DNA of 23,959 nt. Origin: Bacillota bacterium. Lineage in GTDB: Bacteria; Bacillota; Clostridia; Acetivibrionales; DSM-1351. Shown here in pieces: positions 15,501-23,083 of this stretch. Under the pieces are notes generated by a model. That model did not search any database and was not told where the DNA came from. It was given only the letters and a program-made list of their open reading frames with translations. The DNA is taken from positions 1 through 23,959 of the forward strand of contig JAEZIU010000223.1 in assembly GCA_023436485.1 (NCBI GenBank), given 5' to 3'. Each line of letters starts with the position of its first letter. The stretch's first letter is position 1. Made by a program: the position numbers and the translations under genes.

Positions 15501-16781
15501 TTAAAATGTACCTGTTAGTGTCAATTGATTCATATTCAATATTTTGTTAAATATTTCAGGCCTTTCAGTTTTAATTTGATCCTGATTTTGCAAAATGGAA
15601 TCCCAGATAAGCTTTGGCGTTTTATATTGGCTATATGTGCCCTCCAGTGTTTTCCCTTCCACTAAAGAGAACAAGTAGTCCAACTCATCATCTGTATATG
15701 TTGGAACTAGTGCATATCCTTGAGAAACTTTAAGATATTCATCACGGTTAAATTCAAAAGACTCATTCCACCAATCAGTATATTTTTCAAAGCCATTCTT
15801 ACCATCAAGCTCACTATTTATAGCCTTTGCCGCATGATATCCGCACATCAAGGCACCCTGAACTTCAACTTCTACAAAAGCGGCACAGTCTCCTACAGAA
15901 AGTATATTACCGGTATACGGTTTCTTCAGAGACATAAATGCTTTAACTGCACACCCATGAGTATCTATTAGAGTTGCATCGGCAAACCGGTTTTTAAGGG
16001 GACTGTTTTTAATAACGTTTTCAAAAATAGATACAGGTCTCATATTTGCACTGCCGGAAAGTGTTAATTCAACAGTATCATCGCCATATAAGCTTGGTCC
16101 GATAATTACTGCTGCATTGGAATGATATGCTTTTCCGTAGTATAAGTTCCAACTGTTAGGAACATATCCCGAAACCCCTTTTAGTATGTATTTTACAACG
16201 TGAGCTGTTGCAAAATGTCGTCTGTTATTATTGAGACCGAATATTCCGGTTAGTTTTGCATTAACGCCTTCTGAAATAATTGCTTTCTTTGCTTCAAGTT
16301 CATAATTTTTGCCATTGGATTTAAGGTCTATTTTCACATAGTCACCCATATCTGAACCGTCGTAAGCCAGAGTTGACATTCTAATATCTACTCCAAGGTT
16401 TTCACATTCTTTACATAAGTCCTGAAGAAGCTTGTTCTTATCAAACTTAATTGCAAACGGCTTCCCGTCCTGGTGGGCAAAATGAATTTTATGTCCATGG
16501 GGTGAGTAATAATATTTGTCCGTAACATTTTTTACCTGCCCGGTATATTTAACCTCAAAATTATTCCTTTCAAATACTATCTTCCCGTCATTTACATGGA
16601 CAAATTCATTTTCATATCCGTCATCCATAATTATCTGGGCGGAACACGCACGTTTCAGGTGATCAAAATTTTTACTCTTCTCAATTATTACAACCTTAAG
16701 TCCTATTTCTGCTGCAGTTTTTGCAGCCATAAGTCCTGCTGGTCCGGCACCGACAATAACTAAGTCAAACATACTATTCAT
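15501..16781 (-). CDS. FAD-dependent reductase, geranylgeranyl-reductase-like (paralogue A)
   Basis: A 426-aa paralogue of the next gene. The start chosen is ATG at 16781, with AAAGGATGG about eight bases upstream; a longer TTG reading from 16829 has no ribosome site. It opens MNSMFDLVIVGAGPAG (FAD loop), with Glu in VIIEKS and the second FAD motif GDCAAFVEVEVQGALMCG, where the partner has GDSAAHVEV. The pair looks like an old tandem duplication that has diverged moderately. A good promoter lies upstream (16847-16875). It diverges from the bilin-reductase-like gene at 17059, so the two sides share a 277-base control region. Confidence 0.75.
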   Translation of the reverse strand: MNSMFDLVIVGAGPAGLMAAKTAAEIGLKVVIIEKSKNFDHLKRACSAQIIMDDGYENEFVHVNDGKIVFERNNFEVKYTGQVKNVTDKYYYSPHGHKIHFAHQDGKPFAIKFDKNKLLQDLCKECENLGVDIRMSTLAYDGSDMGDYVKIDLKSNGKNYELEAKKAIISEGVNAKLTGIFGLNNNRRHFATAHVVKYILKGVSGYVPNSWNLYYGKAYHSNAAVIIGPSLYGDDTVELTLSGSANMRPVSIFENVIKNSPLKNRFADATLIDTHGCAVKAFMSLKKPYTGNILSVGDCAAFVEVEVQGALMCGYHAAKAINSELDGKNGFEKYTDWWNESFEFNRDEYLKVSQGYALVPTYTDDELDYLFSLVEGKTLEGTYSQYKTPKLIWDSILQNQDQIKTERPEIFNKILNMNQLTLTGTF

Positions 16782-16846
16782 AATTTTAGCCATCCTTTCA
16801 TAGTATAAAATGTTGGCATTATCTGTCAATTCAATGTGTAATGGGT

Positions 16847-16875
16847 ATTATATCACCTAAAAATTTAATTAACAA
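16847..16875 (-). promoter_or_regulatory. Promoter of the tandem FAD-reductase unit
   Basis: TTGTTA (16875-16870) and a perfect TATAAT (16852-16847) are 17 bases apart on the minus strand, about 66 bases before the ATG at 16781. A second TTGACA with TATACT 16 bases later lies between this promoter and the gene, but it would start the RNA within the ribosome site. Confidence 0.7.
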
Positions 16876-16980
16876 ATACAGGAAAAGCTTGATAATAAAA
16901 GGAATAATTCAAGATTGATAGTATTACTCATTACAATCGTTCAATATAGTGCTAATTTGTTAAATTTGTAAAATAATTGA

Positions 16981-17027
16981 ACTTACCTTATTCAAAATAT
17001 TTTGATATTATTAATAGATAGGTAAGT
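16981..17027. repeat. Inverted repeat upstream of the bilin-reductase-like gene
   Basis: ACTTACCT (16981-16988) and AGGTAAGT (17020-17027) are perfect 8-bp arms separated by 31 very AT-rich bases, ending 31 bases before the ATG at 17059. No clear -35/-10 pair for the plus-strand gene could be set within it. It may be a regulator site or part of the leader. Confidence 0.4.
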
Positions 17028-17058
17028 AACCTATTCAATAAATTAAAGGAATGATTAT

Positions 17059-17781
17059 ATGAAAGATAATTGTGTTTTTACTTGTAATAAAGAAATGATT
17101 GAAAAAGAAATCAATGATGGATTGGATATTCTTAATAACAATTACAAACTGAATGAAATGAACTGTGGACAGTTCTCCAATCTCCTGATTCAAAATATAG
17201 CCTATAATATCAAGCAGTACGAAATTGTTGGCGTTGGTAATCTGTTGTTAATGGAATCAAAAGATTCATCGGAGCTACAGATGCTTTCTTTTGTTATTAC
17301 ACCTTACTATAAGAACTTGCCTCTTTTTTCAAGTGATTATTTATTTATCGGGGAAAAACGGAATTTTTTAGTTGAGTACTATGATTTGGTAAGGGAAAAG
17401 GATTCCCTGTATAATTCATATCTTAATAAGCTCCAGGCTATAAAAAATAAATATGAAGATTTACCTGATATGAAACTTAAAGAATGCTGGTATGACTCAT
17501 TAAAAACTGTATGCATAGCCAAAAGAGCTTCTACAACTAATGATGATAATATTATTCTTTCAATTTTCAATGAGAATTTACATAGCTTTATTGAGAAAGA
17601 ACAGGAAACTGATATTCTTTCAGAAAGTGAAAAGAAGGTTAAATGGCAGATTACTAAGGACTATGTAAACAAACTGGTTGATATCGGGGGCGTATCTACA
17701 AATGTGTTTAAAAATACTCTTGGTGCTGAAGCTACAAAGAAATTCTTCAATGATGTCTTCTTTGGGACAGAAAAGTTTTAG
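17059..17781 (+). CDS. Ferredoxin-dependent bilin reductase-like protein
   Basis: A 240-aa soluble protein, the only plus-strand gene. AAAGGA lies eight bases before the ATG. Residues 72-93 (ELQMLSFVITP, then NLPLFSSD) read like the core of ferredoxin-dependent bilin reductases such as PcyA, where DLDILHCVMFP is followed by NLPMFGAD. The C-terminal stretch at 214-236 (TNVFKN, LGAEATKKFF, NDVFFG) matches the TRRVLEKAFG...YMxxVLF ending of that family. Asp93 lines up with catalytic Asp105 of PcyA; the PcyA His88 position is Ser77, and Glu66 may stand for Glu76. Total length also fits. If right, it would use ferredoxin electrons to reduce a linear tetrapyrrole or a similar ligand. This was recognised by eye, so the family call is moderate and the substrate is open. 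No terminator was seen after it. Confidence 0.55.
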   Translation: MKDNCVFTCNKEMIEKEINDGLDILNNNYKLNEMNCGQFSNLLIQNIAYNIKQYEIVGVGNLLLMESKDSSELQMLSFVITPYYKNLPLFSSDYLFIGEKRNFLVEYYDLVREKDSLYNSYLNKLQAIKNKYEDLPDMKLKECWYDSLKTVCIAKRASTTNDDNIILSIFNENLHSFIEKEQETDILSESEKKVKWQITKDYVNKLVDIGGVSTNVFKNTLGAEATKKFFNDVFFGTEKF

Positions 17782-17887
17782 TCGCCTCGAGCCACTTTGA
17801 AATTTCCTCCGGTAGAGCAGCACTGTTTACGGCAATACCGGGTAGGATGGTGGATTTTGGACCGAATCCACCACCATGGTACACCTG
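17782..17887 (-). pseudogene. Possible coding remnant after the nitroreductase gene
   Basis: This stretch is less AT-rich than its surroundings. On the minus strand, in frame with and directly after the nitroreductase TAG, it reads as an open segment of about 35 residues with a protein-like look (GGGFGPKSTILPGIAV, then an amphipathic ALPEEISKWLEATK). It has no start codon or ribosome site. It may be the tail of a lost gene. It also contains a GGTGGATT/AATCCACC hairpin without a T run. I do not recognise a family. Confidence 0.25.
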
Positions 17888-18466
17888 CTATATAATGTGA
17901 ATTACATCTTTACGGGGTGCAGCAGGATTAAGTATCTCTGCTGCATAACCCATAACAACAGAGCCATATATAATATGATTTTCGGGAATTTCCAAGTCTG
18001 TCATTAGTTCACGGATTAAAGGCATATTTGTAAAGCCAGGCAATTGGTTTAGCCAGCAAGAGCCAATGCCAAGTGAATGTGCTGCCAGCATCATATTACC
18101 AATTGCTAATGCTGAATCCGGCATTGCATTTCCGTTGTCTTTCAAATTTGAGACAATTATATAGGTAGGTGCATTATACAGGAAGTTAGAGTTCTCGTCT
18201 TCCGCTTTTTTAATAAGGCTCGCGATATAAGGATGGGTTTCAGCTACAACCGGAATAGTTAAAAGGGTTTGACGGAGAGCCTCGTTGACCTTTTTCATTG
18301 TATCCGCATTTTGTATAGCAGTAAATTTCCAGCTTTGCATTCCCATTCCGCTTGGAGCGTAGCTTCCTGCCAATAGAATTGTGTTTAAATCCTCTACAGA
18401 TATTTGGTCCATTTTAAAATTTCTTACGCTTCTTCTTGTTAACATATTTTCAATTATACTATTCAT
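17888..18466 (-). CDS. Nitroreductase-family FMN oxidoreductase
   Basis: A 192-aa nitroreductase-fold enzyme; such dimers bind FMN and reduce nitro compounds, quinones or other electron acceptors with NAD(P)H. The FMN-binding RRSVRNFK is near the N-terminus, followed by APSGMGMQSW and, in the second half, AIGNMMLAAHSLGIGSCWL. It ends with the usual GYA...NPAAPRKDV. The start is ATG at 18466, with AAAGGAGA before it; a six-codon longer reading begins ahead of that site. It is the last gene of the unit that starts with the Tet-like GTPase, 45 bases after the Ntn-like gene. The physiological substrate is unknown. Confidence 0.92.
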   Translation of the reverse strand: MNSIIENMLTRRSVRNFKMDQISVEDLNTILLAGSYAPSGMGMQSWKFTAIQNADTMKKVNEALRQTLLTIPVVAETHPYIASLIKKAEDENSNFLYNAPTYIIVSNLKDNGNAMPDSALAIGNMMLAAHSLGIGSCWLNQLPGFTNMPLIRELMTDLEIPENHIIYGSVVMGYAAEILNPAAPRKDVIHII

Positions 18467-18511
18467 TGTAAATCTCCTTTCCATTACATGTTGACTTTAT
18501 AAATAGTCAGT

Positions 18512-19222
18512 TTACAGGCTATTCTTCTCCAACTTTTCTCTATGTATATCAAATGAATTTTCTATTTTACCAACTAAATGTAATTCTAATAAATCATTTA
18601 TATTTCCCTCACAATACCACGGACGTTCAGTTTCAGCCATAATTATACCAATACATGCCTTACTGCTCACAAATTCTGATTTTTCTGAAATCACTTTGAA
18701 GGTTTCCAACATTTTTAATATTACATAACTTATATCACTATTAATAGAAGGAACTTGAGAACCTTCGATAATTTTTATACGAGTGTCTTCGTTGATGTCA
18801 TCAGGGAATAATATGTATACTTGCGACTCTATTAAATCACGATAAACTTCCTTCTCGAACCCACAAGAAAATAATCTTAAATTGCAGCGATCATTGTCTT
18901 TCCATGAAACATATATCCCTGTTCTCTTTAGTATCTCCATAATGCTATTATCAATGCAATCTTTAACCAATGACCAATACGCTTCTGAAAATGAATCCAG
19001 TAGAATCGGTCTGTAAATATCTAATTTTTTATTCGATAATATTCTACTTTGCATCTCCAGTAACAATTCCCCTACTCCAACACCTGCAATATAGCCTTTT
19101 TGAGGAATATAATGCATTTTTACACAATCATCATCTATGCTATTATTCTGAGAACTTGTTACACGAGTATCAGCAATTAATATACTTGTACTCTTTGTGT
19201 TATAAGCTAATACTGTACTCAT
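18512..19222 (-). CDS. Small protein resembling proteasome-type Ntn hydrolases
   Basis: A 236-aa soluble protein of no sure family. The start at 19222 has CGGAG about nine bases upstream. The N-terminus reads Met-Ser-Thr-Val, then a hydrophobic strand ending in ADTR, then VKMHYIP and GYIAGVGVGELLLEM. This is the layout of proteasome beta subunits and HslV, in which Thr1 is the nucleophile, Asp17 follows in the second strand, Lys33 comes next, and an 'aGxg' stretch precedes helix 1. Here Asp18 and Lys35 lie 16 and 33 residues after Ser2. Met removal before Ser2 would expose a candidate nucleophile (Ser2, or Thr3 after further trimming). The C-terminal half is unfamiliar. It begins 12 bases after dus. 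The fold call is inference. Confidence 0.45.
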   Translation of the reverse strand: MSTVLAYNTKSTSILIADTRVTSSQNNSIDDDCVKMHYIPQKGYIAGVGVGELLLEMQSRILSNKKLDIYRPILLDSFSEAYWSLVKDCIDNSIMEILKRTGIYVSWKDNDRCNLRLFSCGFEKEVYRDLIESQVYILFPDDINEDTRIKIIEGSQVPSINSDISYVILKMLETFKVISEKSEFVSSKACIGIIMAETERPWYCEGNINDLLELHLVGKIENSFDIHREKLEKNSL

Positions 19223-19234
19223 AATTTGTCTCCG

Positions 19235-20170
19235 TTATACAATCTCCTGCTCCCCAAATAATCTGGAAACAGCTTCCTCGTAATCAGATAATCTTTGTGA
19301 TTTCTTAATCTTCTTTGCATATTTTTCATTGTCGGAAAAGACATTTATCATATAAAACCACAGCTCTTTCATTTTAAACAGGACATTACGTTCCCCTGAA
19401 AGTATGTCTTTATAATCATTATATACTTTATCATGGAACTCCTTCAATAAATTCTTTTCCAATTTAGTACTATTTTTAACATCATCTGCCAGTGAAGGAT
19501 TCGTTAATAATCCTCTTCCTAACATTACAGTATTCACACCCGGGAAGTCCTCACAAAATTCTGAGTAATCATTTTCCGTAAAAATGTCACCATTATAGCA
19601 GACGGGATTTTTACTCAGGGATAAGGCATCCCTGAAAATCTGCATATTGGGTTTATTTTTGTAAAAGTCCTTCTGAATTCTGGGGTGTATAATAAGCTCT
19701 TCTACCGGGTATTTGTTAAATATATTTATTAAATCATAAAATTCCTCAGGCTGGTCTTTGCCTATTCTGGTTTTAATAGATATTTTGGTTATAGCTTGAG
19801 AGAAAATTTCTTCTAAAAAGGCGTTCAACTCTTCTTTTTTTGCAAGAAATCCGGAGCCTCTGTTTTTGGAAACTACAGTCCCGGAGGGACACCCCAAATT
19901 AAGATTTATCTCAGTATATCCCATATTATTAATTTTCTTTGAAGAATAAATGAAGTCTTTTGCATTATTTGTAAGCAATTGCGGAATTAAAACCAGCGAC
20001 CGGTTATTTTCAGGTAAAATATCTTTCATGTCTCTGGTTTTAAAACCATCTGTTTGATTTGCGATAATAAAAGGAGAAAAATATTTGTCTATGCTATCAA
20101 AAAAAGCTTTATGAGCATTCCTGTAAATATACCCCGTTAGACCTTCCATAGGTGCAAAATAAAATTTCAT
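19235..20170 (-). CDS. tRNA-dihydrouridine synthase (Dus family)
   Basis: A 311-aa flavoenzyme that reduces uridine to dihydrouridine in tRNA loops. FMN contacts come from APMEGLTG (6-13); the catalytic Cys is Cys94 in NLGCPSG, followed by the SKNRGSGFLAK loop. KTRIG and IHPRIQKDFYK follow in the barrel, and GDIF and MLGRGLL bind the FMN phosphate. The C-terminal third is the helical tRNA-binding domain. The start codon overlaps the stop of the upstream Tet-like gene in ATGA, so translation is probably coupled. The sequence belongs to the shorter clostridial Dus paralogues; which uridine it modifies is not readable. Confidence 0.93.
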   Translation of the reverse strand: MKFYFAPMEGLTGYIYRNAHKAFFDSIDKYFSPFIIANQTDGFKTRDMKDILPENNRSLVLIPQLLTNNAKDFIYSSKKINNMGYTEINLNLGCPSGTVVSKNRGSGFLAKKEELNAFLEEIFSQAITKISIKTRIGKDQPEEFYDLINIFNKYPVEELIIHPRIQKDFYKNKPNMQIFRDALSLSKNPVCYNGDIFTENDYSEFCEDFPGVNTVMLGRGLLTNPSLADDVKNSTKLEKNLLKEFHDKVYNDYKDILSGERNVLFKMKELWFYMINVFSDNEKYAKKIKKSQRLSDYEEAVSRLFGEQEIV

Positions 20171-22833
20171 TTATCAAACTTCTCCTTTGATTCAACTGAT
20201 TCCTTAATAAATACCTCCATTTGCTGTTTCGATTCCTCCGGCAAAGCATCTATCAGGTAGTTTCGGTTTCTTCCCTGTACTTCCTGAAACTCTTGTTTTA
20301 TTCTTCTATCGGCCTCTTCCACATCAATTTTCAGTTCTCTGGCAGATAATAAGGCACACCCTGCTCCTCTAACAATTATCTGCTGCAATCCGTCCGATGT
20401 TGCAACTGTTATCATGTATTTTTTTTGATTGGCATGGGCAAATTTTTCAATATACTGATCCGCCGTTTGGGCCTCTTTAGTATATACCACATGGATGTTA
20501 TGATAACTTAATATTTCCTCTCGATGGCCTTGAACACGGTAAGCATCAAATACCACTATTATCCGACATCGCCGAATTCCCTGATAATTGCTGAGTAAAT
20601 CAAGAAGCTTCATTCTGCCGGCGTCCAAATTCTTATCTGAAAGCTCTTTCAGTTCGGGCCATGCAAATAAAATATTGTAGCCATCCACTAGAAGGTATTC
20701 TTCTTTGGTTTCCTTCTGTTCACTAATATAGGAAGCCTTTTCATAATAACTTTCTTCGGCTGTTTTACGTCTTTTCCATGCAGACTTTTTACCTTGGTTT
20801 ACATAATATGTTCTATTGATAATCTGGTCAATCTCTTCTAAACTGATAGACAGTTCTTGAGAAATTCCATGCCTTTTTTCAGTTTCTTTTAACGCATTAT
20901 CTTTATTTTGAAGGTAGCTTTCCACATGCATGTATTTCTTTACTTCATCCCAAGGTACAGAAAATCCTGTTCCGTTTGCACAAAATACAGACCCGGTAGG
21001 ATTTGCCATATCTCTTTCGGAATCATACCCTATACTTTCTATGATCTCCTGTGCATTATGGCAGGGTTCATAACCTTTCACGGTACAAAATAGCCTGCCG
21101 GCTCCTTTGGTGTACGCATTTACCTCTTTCTGATAATTCTTCATAGTGATAACAGGGGCACTTCCCACGAGTACTGCGGTTTCACCGTTTGTCTGTGATA
21201 TACTGCTTACGCCGTGCATTTTCTCAATATCAGTCATGGCTCTTCCTACCATCTTCTCAGGCAGTTCCAGCTGAAATGTATAATACGGCTCAAGGAGTAT
21301 GGATTCTGCTTCCATTAAACCCTGTCGCACTGCACGGTAGGTTGCTGCTCTGAAGTCGCCACCTTCTGTATGTTTATTGTGTGCCCTGCCCGAAACAAGA
21401 GTAATTTTAACATCGGTAAGGGCTGAACCTGTCAACACACCTTTATGCACTTTTTCTTCCAGATGAGTCAGAATCAATCTTTGCCAACTTTTACCGAGAA
21501 TATCCTCACTACATTCCGTTCCAAATTGCAGACCGCTTCCCGGCTCTCCTGGCTCCAATAAAAGATGAACTTCCGCATAATGTCTCAGTGGTTCGAAATG
21601 ACCTACTCCCTCAACGGTGTTCGCAATGGTTTCCTTATACACAATCCTCCCTGCATCGAAGGACACTGCTACGTCAAAACGGCTTTGTATTACGCTCTGG
21701 AGTATCTCTATTTGCACTTCTCCCATAGTCTGTGCATGTATCTCCTGTAACTGCTCATCCCATACAATGTTAAGTTCCGGTTCCTCTTCTTCAATCTGCC
21801 GCAGCTTTGGAAGCATCATTCTTGGGTCACAGCCTTCCGGAAGGATAATCCGGTAAAACAACACAGGCTCCAACAGCGGTGAATCTGAAGCTGACTCTAT
21901 TCCCAAGCCCTCTCCCGGCCTAGTCTGATTGAGCCCTGTTATTGCACATACTGAACCTGCCTCTACTTCACTTACTGCTTCATATTTCTTTCCCGAATAA
22001 ATACGGATTTGATTCACTTTTTCTTCCCATTTTCCGTTTGTTAAGAGGTCTTTTACCTTTAGCCTTCCCCCTGTGAGCTTCAAATGGGTAAGACGGTTTC
22101 CTTGTTCGTCCCTCGTTATTTTAAATATTTTAGCTCCAAATTCTTCCGGATAGTAAGGTATCATTGCATACTTCGTAATGCCTTGCATTAATTCCTCAAT
22201 ACCTTCCAGTTTCAACGCCGAACCGAAAAAACATGGAAATAAATTGCGTTCTCTTACAGCTTTACTAATCTGTTCAGTCTCAATGTGACCTTTTTCTAAA
22301 TAGGTTTCAAGGATTGTTTCATCACACATGGACAGTTGCTCATAAAATTCCGTTGTCTCAACCTTCCCAAATTCAACACACCCATCGCCTAACTGCTTTT
22401 TCATGTCTTTTATTAATTTATCTTTATCCGTACCGTTCTGATCCATCTTATTAACAAATATAAATGCAGGTATATTGTACATATTCAAAAGCTGCCACAG
22501 TGTTTTTGTGTGTCCCTGTACTCCATCTGCACCGCTAATAACCAAAATGGCATAATCCAACACTTGTAGTGTCCTCTCCATTTCAGCCGAAAAGTCTACA
22601 TGCCCCGGTGTATCCAATAATGTAATATTTACCTCGCCTGTTTCTAATACGGCCTGCTTGGAAAAAATAGTTATACCTCGTGCTTTTTCCAGCTCATAGG
22701 TGTCCAAATAAGCATCTTTATTGTCCACTCTTCCCAATTTTCCAATTTTACCGCTAAGATAAAGGATACTCTCTGATAATGTCGTCTTGCCTGCATCAAC
22801 ATGTGCCAATATTCCAATGATTAGTTTTTTCAT
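20167..22833 (-). CDS. Tet(M)/EF-G-like ribosomal GTPase fused to a Rae1/YacP-like NYN nuclease domain
   Basis: An 888-aa fusion. The start taken is ATG at 22833 (MKKLIIGILAHVDAGKTT), as in Tet(M)-type proteins; a GTG at 22878 adds 15 unlike residues. The GTPase motifs are all present: G1 AHVDAGKTT (10-18), RGIT (52-55), DTPGH (74-78) and NKMD (128-131), followed by EF-G-like domains to about 650. At the domain IV tip, where Tet(M) has YYSPVS, this protein has GRAHNKHTEGGDFR (482-495), so tetracycline protection should not be assumed. From about 711 the C-terminus matches Bacillus Rae1 (YacP): LLVDGYNILFAWPEL, IIVVFDA, QTADQYIEK and VATSD, with acidic residues Asp717, Asp763, Asp792 and Asp814. 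Rae1 cuts mRNA in the ribosomal A site. The fusion suggests GTPase-guided delivery of a nuclease to the ribosome (inference). Confidence 0.9.
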   Translation of the reverse strand: MKKLIIGILAHVDAGKTTLSESILYLSGKIGKLGRVDNKDAYLDTYELEKARGITIFSKQAVLETGEVNITLLDTPGHVDFSAEMERTLQVLDYAILVISGADGVQGHTKTLWQLLNMYNIPAFIFVNKMDQNGTDKDKLIKDMKKQLGDGCVEFGKVETTEFYEQLSMCDETILETYLEKGHIETEQISKAVRERNLFPCFFGSALKLEGIEELMQGITKYAMIPYYPEEFGAKIFKITRDEQGNRLTHLKLTGGRLKVKDLLTNGKWEEKVNQIRIYSGKKYEAVSEVEAGSVCAITGLNQTRPGEGLGIESASDSPLLEPVLFYRIILPEGCDPRMMLPKLRQIEEEEPELNIVWDEQLQEIHAQTMGEVQIEILQSVIQSRFDVAVSFDAGRIVYKETIANTVEGVGHFEPLRHYAEVHLLLEPGEPGSGLQFGTECSEDILGKSWQRLILTHLEEKVHKGVLTGSALTDVKITLVSGRAHNKHTEGGDFRAATYRAVRQGLMEAESILLEPYYTFQLELPEKMVGRAMTDIEKMHGVSSISQTNGETAVLVGSAPVITMKNYQKEVNAYTKGAGRLFCTVKGYEPCHNAQEIIESIGYDSERDMANPTGSVFCANGTGFSVPWDEVKKYMHVESYLQNKDNALKETEKRHGISQELSISLEEIDQIINRTYYVNQGKKSAWKRRKTAEESYYEKASYISEQKETKEEYLLVDGYNILFAWPELKELSDKNLDAGRMKLLDLLSNYQGIRRCRIIVVFDAYRVQGHREEILSYHNIHVVYTKEAQTADQYIEKFAHANQKKYMITVATSDGLQQIIVRGAGCALLSARELKIDVEEADRRIKQEFQEVQGRNRNYLIDALPEESKQQMEVFIKESVESKEKFDK

Positions 22834-22914
22834 GATTGATTTCAAATCCTTTAGTCTTTCTGCCTTTATATAATTCACGGCCCATTCAAGCCTGTTTGTC
22901 TAAGCTTTTATTAT

Positions 22915-22943
22915 ATGATACCAGTATGTTTGGGTTTTGACAA
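22915..22943 (-). promoter_or_regulatory. Promoter of the Tet-like/dus/Ntn-like/nitroreductase operon
   Basis: TTGTCA (22943-22938) and TATCAT (22920-22915) are 17 bases apart on the minus strand, about 80 bases before the ATG at 22833. A TATAAT a few bases further on has worse spacing. I see no leader peptide or attenuator hairpin of the kind that precedes tet(M). Confidence 0.6.
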
Positions 22944-23011
22944 TTTAGCAAGGTATATAGTTAGTGTATCTCAATAATTTCCTGGTACAGCATGTGTTAT
23001 TTCCTGATTTC

Positions 23012-23046
23012 AAAAAAGATGCCAGTTAAAATCGGCATCTTTTTTT
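23012..23046 (-). terminator. Terminator after the MerR/TipA-like gene
   Basis: AAAAAAGATGCC and GGCATCTTTTTT form a 12-bp stem around a ten-base loop. Both strands end in a T run, so it can act in either direction. It lies about 38 bases after the stop at 23084 and insulates the Tet-like operon from the regulator gene. Confidence 0.9.
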
Positions 23047-23083
23047 GATTGTTCTATAAGATTAAAAAACTAATTATTTCAAC

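Noticed and set aside
20167..22833. Labelling the Tet-like protein as a tetracycline resistance gene
   Set aside because: The GTPase body is Tet(M)-like, but the domain IV tip differs from Tet(M) and an NYN nuclease domain is fused on, so resistance is not supported by sequence alone.
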